Of a DNA stretch of 64,000 bases, positions 1 through 11,308 are shown in pieces (the first letter of the stretch is position 1; every line of letters starts with the position of its first letter). The position numbers and the translations under genes are program-made. The DNA comes from Ephemerocybe angulata. Lineage: Eukaryota > Basidiomycota > Agaricomycetes > Agaricales > Psathyrellaceae. The stretch covers positions 1,258,815 through 1,322,814 of the forward strand of contig JAACJK010000220.1 of NCBI GenBank assembly GCA_013368325.1. The letters are read 5' to 3'. A model generated the notes under the pieces. That model made no database searches. It saw only the letters and a list, made by a program, of their open reading frames with translations, and was not told the origin of the DNA.

Positions 1-1486
1 ACCATCATCGAGAGCCTCATAACAAATCGTCTGACGACGACTCTGTTCACCACTACCTGTTCGGTTCCCACCAATGACAACCCAGACAACGGAGTTACGA
101 CGTCGAATCCTCCCCCAACTTCTACACCCCCTGAAATTACAACAACAACAACGACTTCCTCAACAACCCTTGCCAATGGAAGTGTCTCCTACTCCACCTA
201 TACAGTCACTACCACCTCAACACCCACACCCACCACTCAAAATGACTCGACAACCAAGGACACGAAAAGCAATACGGGCGCTATTGTTGGCGGTGCTGTC
301 GGAGGGGTCGTTGGGCTCTTAGCCCTTGCCGCCGTGCTCTGGTACTTCTTGTACGCATCCCACCCCTTTCCGTCAAAGAACGTATTGCTAACCTATCTAC
401 AGCAAAAAGTCGTCTCCTAGTAGGTTCGACGACGTATTTGACAAACATGATGACTACGGAAACACACATAACCATCAAGACAAGGGGCCTCTAACTGATG
501 AAGTCACGGAACCCGTCGGAAAGGGATACCAGTACGGCCTTCTGGGGCACGAAGCGGGGCATGGAGGGAACGCCACTGGTCAAGCGCCAGGGTTTGGAGG
601 CGGAGGTCAGGAAGCAGGGTACCAGCCTGGGTTCAACGAAACCGGATACCAACCAGGCTTGAACGAGACAGGATACCAGCCAGGATTGAACGAAACAGGA
701 TACCAGCCGACTGGCGGCAATGAGATAGGATACCAGCCGACTGGCGGCAATGAGATAGGATACCAGCCCAGTGGAAACGAAACCGGATACCAAACGCCTG
801 CGGACGGGCTCCATACCCGCAACGGCTCGTTGGCCCCTTTGTTGGGTGCCGTCGGGGGAGCCGCGGCCGGGGCGGCAGTGTACGCTGCTGCTACCACTTC
901 CTCGCGGCCTTCTTCGAGCGGACGTCCCTCCACAGGTGGTAGCACCCAGGGTTTGCTCGCTCAGAACCAACAGCAGGGCTACGGGTCCCAGGCATTGAAC
1001 GCATACCCTCCTCAAGGCCAGGGAGCATACTACGGTACAGAGCCCAGACTCTCGCCCAATCCGAGCGTTGGGTCGTCGGCCTACAGTCAGCAATCGTACG
1101 GCACGCACTCTCAGAACATGTCCATCCCCCTCGTCGCGAGCGCGATTCCCCCCGGCCGCCTCCCTGCGAACTTCGATCCGGAGAACCGTTCTGGAAGCCC
1201 AGTCAGCATCCAGGAGCAGCGTGTTCTGCAGGTTATCAACCCGGATTCGTCGTACGGAATGCCTGTGGGTGAGCGTGATTCAATGTTCTCCACTAGTGGC
1301 GCTTCGTCGTCGGCTTCTCCTCCTCGTCCTATGGTCGATGGCAAGGGCCGTCCTATCGATTTGAATGGCCAAATGGTGCCGCTTGTCCATCTTGATGGAG
1401 GTCGGTATGAGGAACCGCTTGTCCCCTCGCAGGTGGCTGGAGGGTCGGCTCAGACTGGGCCCCTTCCCCCTGCCTATTCCTCATGA
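1..1486 (+). CDS. Mucin-like single-pass membrane protein, 5' partial
   Basis: The gene enters the window already in frame. Exons are 1-350 and 403-1486, with a 52-nt GT-AG intron (branch TGCTAAC at 386). The visible 477 residues start with a Ser/Thr/Pro-rich, probably O-glycosylated ectodomain. A Gly-rich transmembrane segment follows at about residues 92-117 (GAIVGGAVGGVVGLL), then a basic stop-transfer KKSSPSR. The cytoplasmic tail carries seven imperfect 9-10-residue repeats built on GYQP and NET/NEI (613-798), a second Gly/Ala-rich stretch and a Pro/Ser-rich end. This Thr-rich ectodomain, GAIVGG helix and long disordered tail are common in fungal cell-wall sensor-like proteins of the Mid2/WSC type. 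I see no WSC cysteines, so a sensor role is inference. The intron follows the TM segment, as in the neighbour at 3.4 kb. Confidence 0.8.
613..798 (+). repeat. Coding tandem repeat, GYQPxxNET units
   Basis: About seven 27-30-bp units encode GYQP followed by a short linker and NET or NEI. The two adjacent units GYQPTGGNEI are identical at DNA level (gataccagccgactggcggc occurs twice). The repeats lie in the predicted cytoplasmic tail of the membrane protein, and copy number probably varies between strains. Confidence 0.9.
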
Positions 1487-3357
1487 TAACCCGGATACAC
1501 GCCAACACCCTCATCTTCCCTTGCATTTTTGTCTTACGCCGCACTCACGTCCAAGTATACCGAAGCGTATTGCATACCTTATTCATTCTATTAACGGATT
1601 CACTTTCTCCTCTCTCTCGGGCCCTCCTTATTGGTACTTATGTAGCTTCTCTTCTCCTGACCGCCATCTATGTCGAGTTGAGCACCATATGTTGACCGCT
1701 GGATTCGTTTATCTCTTTCTCTGTCAATCCCTTTCTCCTGGTATATTCGCTGGCCTACTTCTAATCAATTGGACAGGACTAGCATACAATAACTAACACA
1801 AGGAATACTTTCTTCGGCACCTAACCTGTTCGCTCTCTCGTTACATACCGGACACAGTATGGACTTTCTTTTACTTGTACTCGTCTTTGTTAGCCTCCTT
1901 TCAAGGTTGCTACATGCATACTACTATCCTTACGTTCAAGCATTCGGTTCTCCGTAGCCGTGAACGATGGCCCCACCTCTCCTCTGCTTTGCTGGCTACC
2001 CAGCCTCCCTCCACCCTGACTCCCAAGGCTACTTTAAAGAAAAGTGCGTGACAGCAAACTCGAAGACATCCCTTTCCGTGATCAGAAAAAGTTAATGAAA
2101 TCACAACGTCACAGCGCCACTTTTCGATTGTACCTGTGCAGTGACAGCCTCAAGGCTCTCCCTCCAACCTCGATGTTCTCAACTCGAGGCGCCCAGCGCC
2201 ATGCTGCAGTGCGCACAGGCACTCCAATTTCAAATACCTCTGGAGCCTATAGCTGCGCGCATGGCTCGCTGCTCTCCGTTGCTTGGAGCCCAAATGACCC
2301 GAGGCCCGAACAAGCCAAGGTATTTGCACACCAAATTTACACACAAAACGGCCTTTGTTTGATCAACAACGACTCTATGCTCCCACTGTGCCTTGAATCT
2401 TATTCAGTGTTGCGGAGTCGTGACACCGGATCCCGACGCTCCTCTTCTGCTCGCCTCGCTTCAGCCTTGTCTCTTTCGAACGCAAACATGGCTCTGATGG
2501 CCGTCGCCGCCTGATGGATGGTATTCCGAACTTTTCTCCTGCCCTCCTGCTGTCTGTCTTCCGTCTTGTGCCCATCTGTCTGCTTGTTGTTCATCTTGAG
2601 CTCCCTGGGATCTTCTTCTTGTCTGTCGCGCCTTCTTCCGTTGGAGTCGCCTCCTTTGCTTGGAACTCGACGCGTTTGGGCCTCCTGCGGACGGAGCGGA
2701 GCACGTAGGCTGTTCGGGGCAATCGTGATCATCGCCTCGAATCCTCGACCAACATTAATTGACGGGGCCTGCCTGCCGCCATTCCATTTGCTGGCACTGC
2801 ACAGATTCACGGTGCGTCCTTTGCTGTGTTTATGAGTGCTGGCCCACTCATACTTCTACTGCTACTCCTACGGGGCGTAGACGGAACCCCCGGTATCGCT
2901 GGCATTCGATACCCGCGTCCCGCCACACCACAAGCCGTGGAGAAAGAAGACACACCTCTCATTTAATCGACAATCCATGCTCTTGGAGCATCCTCCTACA
3001 CGAGATCAACAACAATAATATCACGAAACGGAAACGAACGAACGAATAACGATCATATATCATACCATTCAAAAACCTGACTCCCGCCCTTCTCCTCGTC
3101 ATTCAATCTGATTCAACTGGCAATATTCAGCACTGCTGTCAATCATCCGCCGCCAAGCATCATACACCATATCACATCGGAGCCAACACCTTGTATATCT
3201 GTTACCTCACTTAATTCAACTCCCTCGAACGAGCCTAATTTCTGACCTCCTACCCACCTTTACGACACGCCGTCCCCCCGTCCAACCTTACTTGAAGGTC
3301 GACTTGCACACGCCAACGATCCGAACGGAGGTGCACGACACTATATGAACCAGGGGG
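1487..3357. other. Intergenic region, no convincing gene
   Basis: The first 500 bases are pyrimidine-rich and probably hold the 3' UTR of the upstream membrane-protein gene. A 136-codon open frame on the minus strand (2400-2810) is Arg/Glu-rich without motif or splice signals, and I do not call it. The last few hundred bases (A/C-rich with scattered CT tracts) look like a promoter or leader for the gene at 3358. Confidence 0.6.
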
Positions 3358-4935
3358 ATGTCGTTCACCACTATTTGTTCAACGACGTCGACGCGGACGT
3401 TGTATGGCTCGCGCACAACGCTACAGCCCGGGGCGACGATGACCGTTACGGAGGTGGTGCCTGTCGCACCCTCTATACGAACTAGGCTGATCACGACTAC
3501 TGAGTGCAACGCTACTGCTGGAGGAGGATGTGGGCCCGCAACGAGAACCGTGTTGCAGCCAATACCAGGTGCGTGTCACATTCGCCCGTACTAATGATCA
3601 ATCACTCAAACAGGCCATCCTTCACAAGGCACTTCTACGACTCGGACTTCGACGACCGTGTTCAGGGGTACCCGGACAACCGTAGTATCATTTCCCACCT
3701 CGACTATCTACGAATCCACATGTATACGGACGACGGTGACTGTTACCCAGGTATCCGTCGTCCCAACCTACTCAGCGACAAGCACGCTAATCACAACGAA
3801 GACGGACCCCATCGACAACTCCCCCACCACGACCACGACCACGGCTCTCGGGCCTCCCAAAGCGAAAGCCAACATCGGAGCGATCGTAGGAGGCCTCATC
3901 GGTGGATTCATGTTCCCCATCCTCGTCCTCCTCCTAATTCGATGGCTGTAAGTCCCTTCTCGCCCCTCTGAACCCAATATGAAAGCCTAAATTGCTCGTA
4001 CGTTCCGATAACGCGATATCGTGACCTTCAGGAGACGGAAGCACCTTCTTCGAAGAAACTCTGGGCCTACGGATGACATGCGCTCGAACCACAGCGGCGG
4101 CAACCTCGCCTCGTCCTACCTCCAACGCCGCACATCCATGGCCGTCGGTGTAGGCCCCACCACCATCCCCCCTCTCCACCGAACAGTAACCATAAGCGAA
4201 AATGGCCACCCCTCGCACACAGGAGGCGCGGCAGCAGGAGGAGCAGCACTCGACCGCCGCCTCTCACGCGCAGGCTCGCGCACGAGCCGCACGTCGTACG
4301 ACAGGCGTGGCGCGATCAGCCCCAGCCCCGTCAGCAGCAACTTTGACTATCCGGTGATGCCCCGCGACCGAGAAGCGGGCGGCAGCGTCTCGCGCAGGTC
4401 GTCTACGAGGCCCGCGAGCCCACCCGTGCCTCCTCCACCATCAGGAGGGGGACCCGCCGTACCCCCCGCCGCGGTGGTGCACCCGGACTATGGGCAGCGT
4501 TCGCCCTCGCCGCCGCAGGGGTACGTGACGTCGTCGTCGCCGTACGACCACAACCTCCAGCCGTACCGGCGCGCTGTGAGCCCCGTCAGCCTGTCCGACC
4601 ACCCGTACGCGTACTCCTCGCCTGTGCCCACGGGAGAGCGGAATGGGATTGGCGGTGGCGGTGGCGGGGCGGCGAGCGGGAGTCCGGAGATGGTGACGAT
4701 GTTCATGTCGTCGGGCCCGTCGAACCATGGGCATGGGACTGTGTTGCCGAGCGTGGAGGAGCTGGAGTATGATCTTGAGCTTGAGGCTCGCGAGCAGGGC
4801 GAGATGAACGCGAGTGCTTCGCAGGTAACTGTGACGCCTGAGATCGAGCGCGGTTCTTTGGGTGCTGGGCGTGATTTGGAGGAGGGAGGTGCTTCGACGA
4901 GTTCGGTTGGTTTGCCGGATACACGGACACTGTAG
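3358..4935 (+). CDS. Ser/Thr-rich single-pass membrane protein, tandem neighbour of the gene at 1 bp
   Basis: Exons are 3358-3568, 3614-3947 and 4032-4935 (482 aa), with introns of 45 and 84 nt. The ectodomain is Thr-rich with spaced cysteines (FTTICSTTST, GGGCGPATRT, ESTCIRTTVT). The TM helix at about residues 158-182 (IGAIVGGLIGGFMFPILVLL) is followed by basic RWLRRKHLLRR. The 300-residue tail is rich in Ser, Pro, Gly and Arg. Architecture and the position of the last intron just after the TM match the gene at the window start, so the two look like diverged tandem duplicates. The start is doubtful: ATG 3358 gives no signal peptide, and the same frame continues upstream past a TGA at 3346-3348 into sequence that aligns with the other gene. 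An upstream signal-peptide exon may be missing (possible acceptor at 3351-3353). Confidence 0.7.
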
Positions 4936-5577
4936 GCGCCGTAGAGTTTTTGCATGGGACTTTTCATACGACAATGGTTCTCAGTTCAACAGATTATAGG
5001 CTATTCAGGGTTTCTGCTTAATTCACTGTTACTCCTTTCCTAGTTACTTCTTCTCGTTGCATTCTCCAGGATACTCATTTTACTACCCCTTCGACTTCCC
5101 TCCATGACGTTTGCTTGCCTTTGGCTTTTTATTGCTATTTAATTCTCACTCCGACATACTTTAGAGACCTTCTGCTTCAAGTTCCTCGGACATGCCATTG
5201 CACATATTTACTCCACCTATCTACGCCTCGTTCGTTGACATCTGACTCTTACTTCTACTTATCCGTCCCAGACCCTTCCTCTGACACTCACTAGCTAGCC
5301 CACTTCATCCCATCTTATCACCTCCCCATTCTCAGCGATACCTACCGCATGCGATACCCGTAGATCTATACCCTCACTCATACCGCGCACCACAATACCG
5401 GTTCACTCCTGCTGTCCATCTCATTCATACATTGATCACTTCTTCTATTTGTACATACATGTCTGCCTAACAAGGACAACGAGATGCCAGCAATGGTCCC
5501 TTCTACAGTCTACAATTATTTGGTGGTCCTGCTGCCCGGTAGGCTAAGGTATTCCACCGTTTGCACCCTTGCGCTTC
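4936..5577. other. Convergent intergenic spacer
   Basis: Pyrimidine-rich on the plus strand and without a coding frame. It separates the ends of two convergent genes and probably holds both 3' UTRs. Confidence 0.6.
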
Positions 5578-7782
5578 CTACGCAAGCTTCAAAAAGCTCG
5601 TATCAATCCCATGACCAAAGTCCCAAATGCAAATCGTCTACAGATGACAGACAGACACATTAGCGTCCCAAAGACAGCAAGAAAAGAACTAACCCAACGC
5701 ACCTGATCCTCCCCACAACTCACAATCTTCGTACAATCCGCAGCAATGCAGAATATCCTCCCCGTATGCCCCCCAGTCAAGTCCGCAACCAAAGCCCCAC
5801 TCTTCCTGTCCCACACCTTGATACTGACATCATAACTCCCACTAATCACAAAATCCTCGCCCAACAAAACCGAGCGCACAAGCCCACTATGCATCGGGGT
5901 CCTCAGAGCTCCATTTCCCCCTCCACCCACACCAGGCTCGTCAAACCCGCCCTGGTCGTACCCCCCTACTCCCATATTCAACGCAGAGTCCGACTGATAA
6001 AAAGCAGCAGCGCCATTCCCCGCCGAACCATGCCTCGTCCCAAGCGACGTCGACCTCCTCACCGCCTCGGGCGCCCCAATGCCAAAGTGCCCTACCCTTG
6101 CGCTGGAGCTCGAGCACTGGCCGCAGCTAGGACATGCGGGACCGGCGCTATCTGCGCTTGTCGGCGAGGCAGGAGGGAACGGGAGCGGGGCCAGGCCGCG
6201 GCCGTTCGGACCCAGGGCGCTCCCAGATGCGGTGGGGTGCTCCGAGGAGGTGGACCAACCTTGCAGTGTCGTGACGTCGAAGAGGCGGATGTGTTTGTCG
6301 GAGGAGCCGGAAACGACGATGGGGGGCTTAAAATCGATCGAGGCGATCCTAAGGGAAAGGAGAGGAAGGGGGGTGAGTAAGGATCGAGCAGAGTTAGATT
6401 GCATTGAGGGGCGCTTACCCTCGTGTGTGGTGGTTATCGAAGGTTCGGAGGAGCTTGCCTGTCTTGGCGTCCCAGAGACGGATGGAGCGGTCGCCAGAGC
6501 CGGTGAAGATGTATGAGCCTGAGAGGGAGACGGTGTTCACCGCGGCCCTGTGCTCGTCCAGAACGAATAGAGGCTGCAGGGAAGGAAACTCGTAGACACG
6601 AACGGTCCTATCTAGATGTCACATAAGCGCTGGCTTTCACTTAGCGCTCAAATGAGCTCACCTTTTGAGCACGACACGAGATACTCCTCGTTGAACCGTA
6701 CGCAGAGGACGCTATCCTCATGGTCCGCGATCACCTTTACCAGCTTGTTGGTGCGAAGATCCCAGAGTGCGACCTGCCTGTCGCTCCCCGCGCTCGCCAG
6801 GTAACCGTCGCTTGCGCAGATGCTAAGCACCGAGCTCGCATGGACACCCCCAATTACACGCTCCACGGCCCGAGTAGTAAGGTTCCATTCCCTCACGGTT
6901 CGGTCGCGCGAGCCCGTGAAGAGAACCTGCCGGCCTGTCTCGGGGTACGTGTAGAGCTGCAGGCAGTAGATCGTGGATGTGTGCCCGCCATTGTTGAGCG
7001 ACCCTTTCGTCTGCAGCGGCGAGAGGCGGTACGACGGCGTCAAGAACCTGTTCCGAAGGCGGACGTGTGTCTGGTGCAGCAGCTTGTAGTCCGGTTTCCG
7101 TCTAAAGTCCGCGATCGAATTGAATATCGAAGGCGCGGAGTGCCTCGAGCGCGCCAGGGCCCGGGCGCGCGTATAGAGCACGCTGGCATGGCTCCCTCCA
7201 CCGCTGCTGCCACTCCCCGCCGACCGCAGCCCCACCAACTCTGCATGCATCATCGCCAGCTCCGCCTTGGCTTCCTCCAAGCCCCCGCCGTCGTCGTAGT
7301 CTTCGTCCGAATCGCCGATGCCCTCGTCGTCGGAGTCGTCCCACTCGCGGGGGCGGTTGTGCGCCTGGGCATGCGATCGGGAGGGCGGTTGGCGCCAGGC
7401 CCAGCCGTGCGCGGCGCAGAGCTTCTTCCAGACGGTCTGGTCGTTCGCGAGGCGCTGCCAGCGCTTGTTGAGGAGGGAGCAGGAGAGGAGGGTTTGGTAG
7501 GGCAAGTAACTGAATACTTGCAGCGCGACTTCCGTGGGGAGGCACTGATATGGGTGTCTTAGACGTTCTGTTAGAGTGCTCCGGAAGAGGGTGGACTCAC
7601 CCCGACGATGTCGAATTGAAGTAAAGGAGTTATTTGCTGTTGAAGGACAGCCAGACGAGACCTCGGCAACGACGCCAGGAGCTTCAGCGCGAGTTCTGGT
7701 ATGTATATCGTTAGGATTGCACCCTGGGATAGCCCGGTGCACTCGCACCTTCTCTATCCTGAATCGACAAGTCTTTCTCCAT
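5578..7782 (-). CDS. F-box/WD40-repeat protein (Cdc4/Pop1/Fbw7-type SCF receptor)
   Basis: Exons on the minus strand are 7782-7749, 7695-7601, 7544-6662, 6611-6419, 6348-5703 and 5637-5578 (636 aa; introns 53, 56, 50, 70 and 65 nt). The stretch before the F-box (LLASLPRSRLAVLQQQITP) is the short helical region that precedes the F-box in Cdc4/Fbw7-type proteins. The F-box itself (residues about 44-90) reads LPTEVALQVFSYLPYQTLL and binds Skp1. An acidic linker (DDSDDEGIGDSDEDYDD) follows. Seven WD repeats close the propeller, ending REWN, ALWD, RVYE, RLWD, RLFD, KVWD and CIWD. Known role of the family: substrate recognition for SCF ubiquitin ligase, often on phosphodegrons. ATG 7782 is the first clear start, but the frame stays open upstream, so the N-terminus may be longer. 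A 110-residue low-complexity insert lies between blades 5 and 6. Confidence 0.9.
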
Positions 7783-8109
7783 TGCTCCGGGCGGTGGTGG
7801 TAGTGGTCTGGGTTTAGGGGCGATTTCAAGAATATCGGCCCTTTCAAGGTCGGCTTCAGTCCATATTTGTGGGTTGGCAGTGGATACTGGTAGAAATGGC
7901 AACCAGCTCGGACTCGGATACGCCCACCACACGTGGATGATCGCCCTGCATAAAGAACCTTTGACGGGTGTTGCGAAAGCCCGTTTGTCGAGAGACTGCA
8001 GAGGCTTCTCAGCCTGTGAGCGTGCAGAAATAGAGAGATGGGCCTTTCTGACAGAGACTTGATCATCAGAAACCTGATTGGCAACCGCTCAGTGCCCAAT
8101 CGTATGGCT

Positions 8110-8181
8110 CAGGGGGCTCCCACCACTGCAATCCGTGACACGATCAGGTCCAAAATCAAGGCCAGGTGGTGCACGGGGTCC
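8110..8181 (+). repeat. Inverted repeat, left copy (72 bp)
   Basis: Its reverse complement is identical base for base to 8731-8802. The unit begins cagggggctcccaccactgc and ends ggtggtgcacggggtcc. Homology fades over about 20 further bases on the inner side, which suggests a larger, partly decayed element. Confidence 0.92.
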
Positions 8182-8730
8182 TTCTCCAAATTAGGAAATT
8201 TGCTGACAGTGCACCTCAGACCGTGCCAAACTCTTGTGCAGGTAGACCCTTTGTTGAGAGATGTACAAGAGTAAGAACTGCACAGAAAGGTCATTTCATA
8301 CACTATAAATGATTTACATGTAAAATATTTGCCCCCTCTCAGCAATAATGAGAAGAAATGCGTGAGATAGCCTCGTACATTGGATCGACATGCTTTACAG
8401 TCATCTAAGGTAGTATCCGCCTAGCAAAGGGTCAAATATCCGTGAAATTGGGTCTCCCTATCACTTTGAAGTATTATCTTCTCGGCAACCGAGCCGATAT
8501 GGGCTGGAGCTTGAAGGAATATGTTTGGAACAGGTATGAGCAGTAGCTGGGGCTTTGAGGGCGATATGAAAGCCCAGAACTATATATTTTCCTCCAGAGA
8601 GGCGCCCAAAAACTTACAGAGACAGTCCACAGTTGAATAGGATACGTACGCAAAGTCACAGTATGCACTTGCTCTGGTTTTCGCTGACCTTCGCTTGCTT
8701 GCGCCAGGGGTTTCTCCTATTTTGGAAGGA

Positions 8731-8802
8731 GGACCCCGTGCACCACCTGGCCTTGATTTTGGACCTGATCGTGTCACGGATTGCAGTGGTGGGAGCCCCC
8801 TG
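8731..8802 (-). repeat. Inverted repeat, right copy (72 bp)
   Basis: Perfect reverse-complement copy of 8110-8181, separated by a 549-bp spacer. Both arms can be read as the same open peptide (…HHLALILDLIVSRIAVVG…) on opposite strands, but neither copy sits in a convincing gene. Confidence 0.92.
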
Positions 8803-9400
8803 GTATGGCTTTATGAACGGGTCTAGAGTTTTCGTAGAGAGGTCTATGCATGAGTATGAGCATATTTCGTTACACCTGTCTATCATGGGGGCGGGGTACG
8901 GTACGGTGAAGTTCCGGGAGAGGCGCTCTTACAATAGACCTGAAATTCAAATCAATATGATAGATTGAGAATTTGACGTATCGTCAAGCAACAGTGGGTC
9001 CATAAAGTACTACGATTTGAGGTATGAGGCTATGAGAGCCGTTGCGGTGGTGGAATGGAAGTCAGATCGCAAGCTCGAAGGCCTGTAAGAAACGAGAAGT
9101 ACAAGGCACAGAGCTTATAATTCACAAGACCCGATGCCCACGTCGGTCAACGTCAGTGATAGCTAGGGTTACACGCTGTGCAAAGTCGTCGTTGTTGTAC
9201 TCGTCGATGGAAGCCAAAGTCTGCGGCGACGGTTGCCCCAAGGCTCGTCTCGGCCCTTATTGTTGTAGGCCATCACGTGACCCGCTGAACAATGGCGGGA
9301 TCATCGTGCGAAGCGCCCGTATTGTTCTTGTCCTCTTACAACAATGCAGGCGACGAAAGCGCATTGTGCGAATCCCCGCATTACCGAAGCACCCGTTTGG

Positions 9401-9410
9401 TATAATAAAA
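9401..9410 (+). promoter_or_regulatory. TATA-like box of the 4-TM protein gene
   Basis: tataataaaa lies 240 bp before the ATG at 9641 and is followed by a strongly pyrimidine-rich tract (9430-9540), a common arrangement at well-expressed filamentous-fungal promoters. Confidence 0.5.
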
Positions 9411-9640
9411 GGATGGCCTCCAGCCTGGTTTTCTCCTATTCTCAACACCCAGTGTGACTCTCACATTTCTACGAGCTTTTTCCTGCTCGTTCCCGTTTTC
9501 TCTTTCCTTTCCTTCTCCTTCCTTTCTAGTGCTGGGTCACTACACGTATCCTAGAGAACGTCCATTCATTAACATTATCTGACGCCCCCGCACACACATT
9601 ATCATCTCTATTCATTTTCATCGCACTTTCAACAAGCATC

Positions 9641-10705
9641 ATGGCCCCCAACACCCGAACCAGTAAGTCTTGCTTCTGCTTGTACACCGATGAGCCAGAT
9701 ACTAACCCATACCAGTGTTCTTCTTTGGCTTGAATGCCGTCCGAGTGCTGAGCATCGTCTCACTCATTCTCGTGTTTGCAAGCTCCATCCTGGTCATGGT
9801 CACCAACATCAAGGCAGTCAACGCTTTCCAGGCAAACAAGATTAACAACACGACCGAGAGCGATATGGTTGACTGCGACTACATTGAGGGAAGCACCGTG
9901 CCCAACCAGGCTGCAGGTGTCTTCTGGGCTGTCGTCGCCAGTCTTCTCATCATCTTCCAGTCGATTGTCTTGCTTCGTGAGTCCACTCTACCTTCGCGTT
10001 GATGAGATCCAGTCTGACAAGCTTCCAGTCTCCGAGTGCAGCTGGCCCATGGCGTTCTTTGACAAGTTCTTCCCTGTCCTCGGCACCAAGTTCGGTCTCG
10101 GTGCCCTCGGTATCTTCCAATGCTTGTACGTCGCCTCACCCTCAGTATTATCTTAAGCCTCTCATGCTAACCCTACCTGTAGGATCGCGACCCAAATCCT
10201 CTCCCACCACGTCGACGACTTCACCCTCGTCTCCGCATTCTTCCTCTTCGCCCTGGGCTGCGTCAACATGCTCCTCGGGCTCATCTTCCGCGCCGCCGCC
10301 AAGCAGAAGCGCTCGATCCGCGGCTGGCGCGAGCAGGGCAAGGACGTCCTTCCCACCACCTCGAAGGAAGTTTCCGGCTTCCACCCCCGTCCCTTCCACA
10401 CCCGCGGCTCCATTGAGAAGATCGGGTTCCCCGTGCCCCAGGACCGCGACGACGCCAGCATCAGGAGCACAGAGAAGGCCCCCGCCTACTCCTGGCCGAT
10501 GCCCACAGCGCGCTCTGGCGGACTGGGAGAGATCGCAAACCCCCAGATCCCGCAGGAGTCGAGGCCGAGGTTCGCCCCCACGTTGCTCGGAGCGTCAGTG
10601 ACCCGGAGCAACACCACTGCCTCGACAGAGTCCACGGCGACCATCGAGTCGTTTGGACACGACGGGGAGGATGAGCGCCGTGCCCCATCCCCGAGACGTT
10701 TCTAG
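9641..10705 (+). CDS. Four-TM membrane protein, DUF7598-like
   Basis: Exons are 9641-9662, 9716-9976, 10029-10125 and 10183-10705 (300 aa; introns 53, 52 and 57 nt). The protein begins MAPNTRTMFFFGLNAVRVLS. It has four hydrophobic helices: one in residues 10-32 (VLSIVSLILVFASSILVMV), a second around the GVFWAVVASLLIIFQSIVLL stretch, a third near FGLGALGIFQCLIATQIL, and a fourth in VSAFFLFALGCVNMLLGLIF. The last ~120 residues are a hydrophilic tail with Ser/Thr/Pro and basic patches. The combination of FGLNAVR, the STVPNQAAGVFWA loop and ECSWPMAFFDKFFPVLG fits a conserved basidiomycete family annotated DUF7598. Its function is unknown and the family number is from memory. A fold like MARVEL proteins is possible. 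Confidence 0.8.
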
Positions 10706-11308
10706 AGTTGCTGTTGAGATGCTTCGGCGCCCAATGTTTAATGACTCGGATGCAGATGAGCGCTTGGCGGTAATCGATTTACACCTCGCTGCTATGACGC
10801 GCGGACGGATACTTGCTAGTTCATGACCCTCACGTTCGCACAAACTTCATGGACCTTCGTACTTTAGAGCATACTAATTCTGCACAACCATGTATGTATC
10901 TCTAGAGAGCACACCGGCGGGACCCATTGTAATATACCCCGCATTTCCCAACGATCTTGGTCGCGACTAAACATAGCGTCCTGCGCTGCCATGAAGCAGT
11001 GTCAGAAGCCACTGAGGGTGCTGCACCGCATCGGAAGTCAGGATGGGAAAACTGGAGTCATTCTCGGGCGCTCAGCGCGTGTCAGAATGAGTGCTGTGAT
11101 TTATTGGAAGCTGTACCCCAGCCATCAGCGCCCCTAGATTTAGCTCGCATTCGACTCGTGTCGCCCAGGCGTTTGTTTCTTTTACCTTTCCGCCATCTAT
11201 CGGCGCTCTCCCCTATCCCTCCTTCATCCCATACCACATACACCTTTCTTCCTGCTAACTAGCGCTCAAGCCAAAGTGGTCTAACCGTTTACGACATACA
11301 CTCCAGCG
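10706..11308. other. Intergenic spacer and promoter
   Basis: Holds the 3' end of the 4-TM gene and, from about 11150, a CT-rich stretch leading to the ATG at 11309. No gene is seen. Confidence 0.6.

Larger units (their letters stand above)
7783..9640. other. Long intergenic region with inverted repeat
   Basis: It contains the upstream region of the minus-strand F-box/WD40 gene, two inverted 72-bp repeats (annotated separately), and from about 9.2 kb the promoter of the 4-TM gene with a TATA-like box and a CT-rich tract at 9430-9540. I see no complete gene here. Confidence 0.6.

Noticed and set aside
2400..2810. 136-codon minus-strand open frame
   Set aside because: Arg/Glu/Gln-rich by composition, no domain, no splice or promoter context.
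6720..7562. 280-codon plus-strand frame
   Set aside because: It is antisense to the exon encoding the F-box and WD repeats, whose protein identity is certain.
8109..8345. Possible small gene sharing a peptide with 8633-8968
   Set aside because: The shared peptide is explained by the DNA inverted repeat; flanking residues show no conservation.
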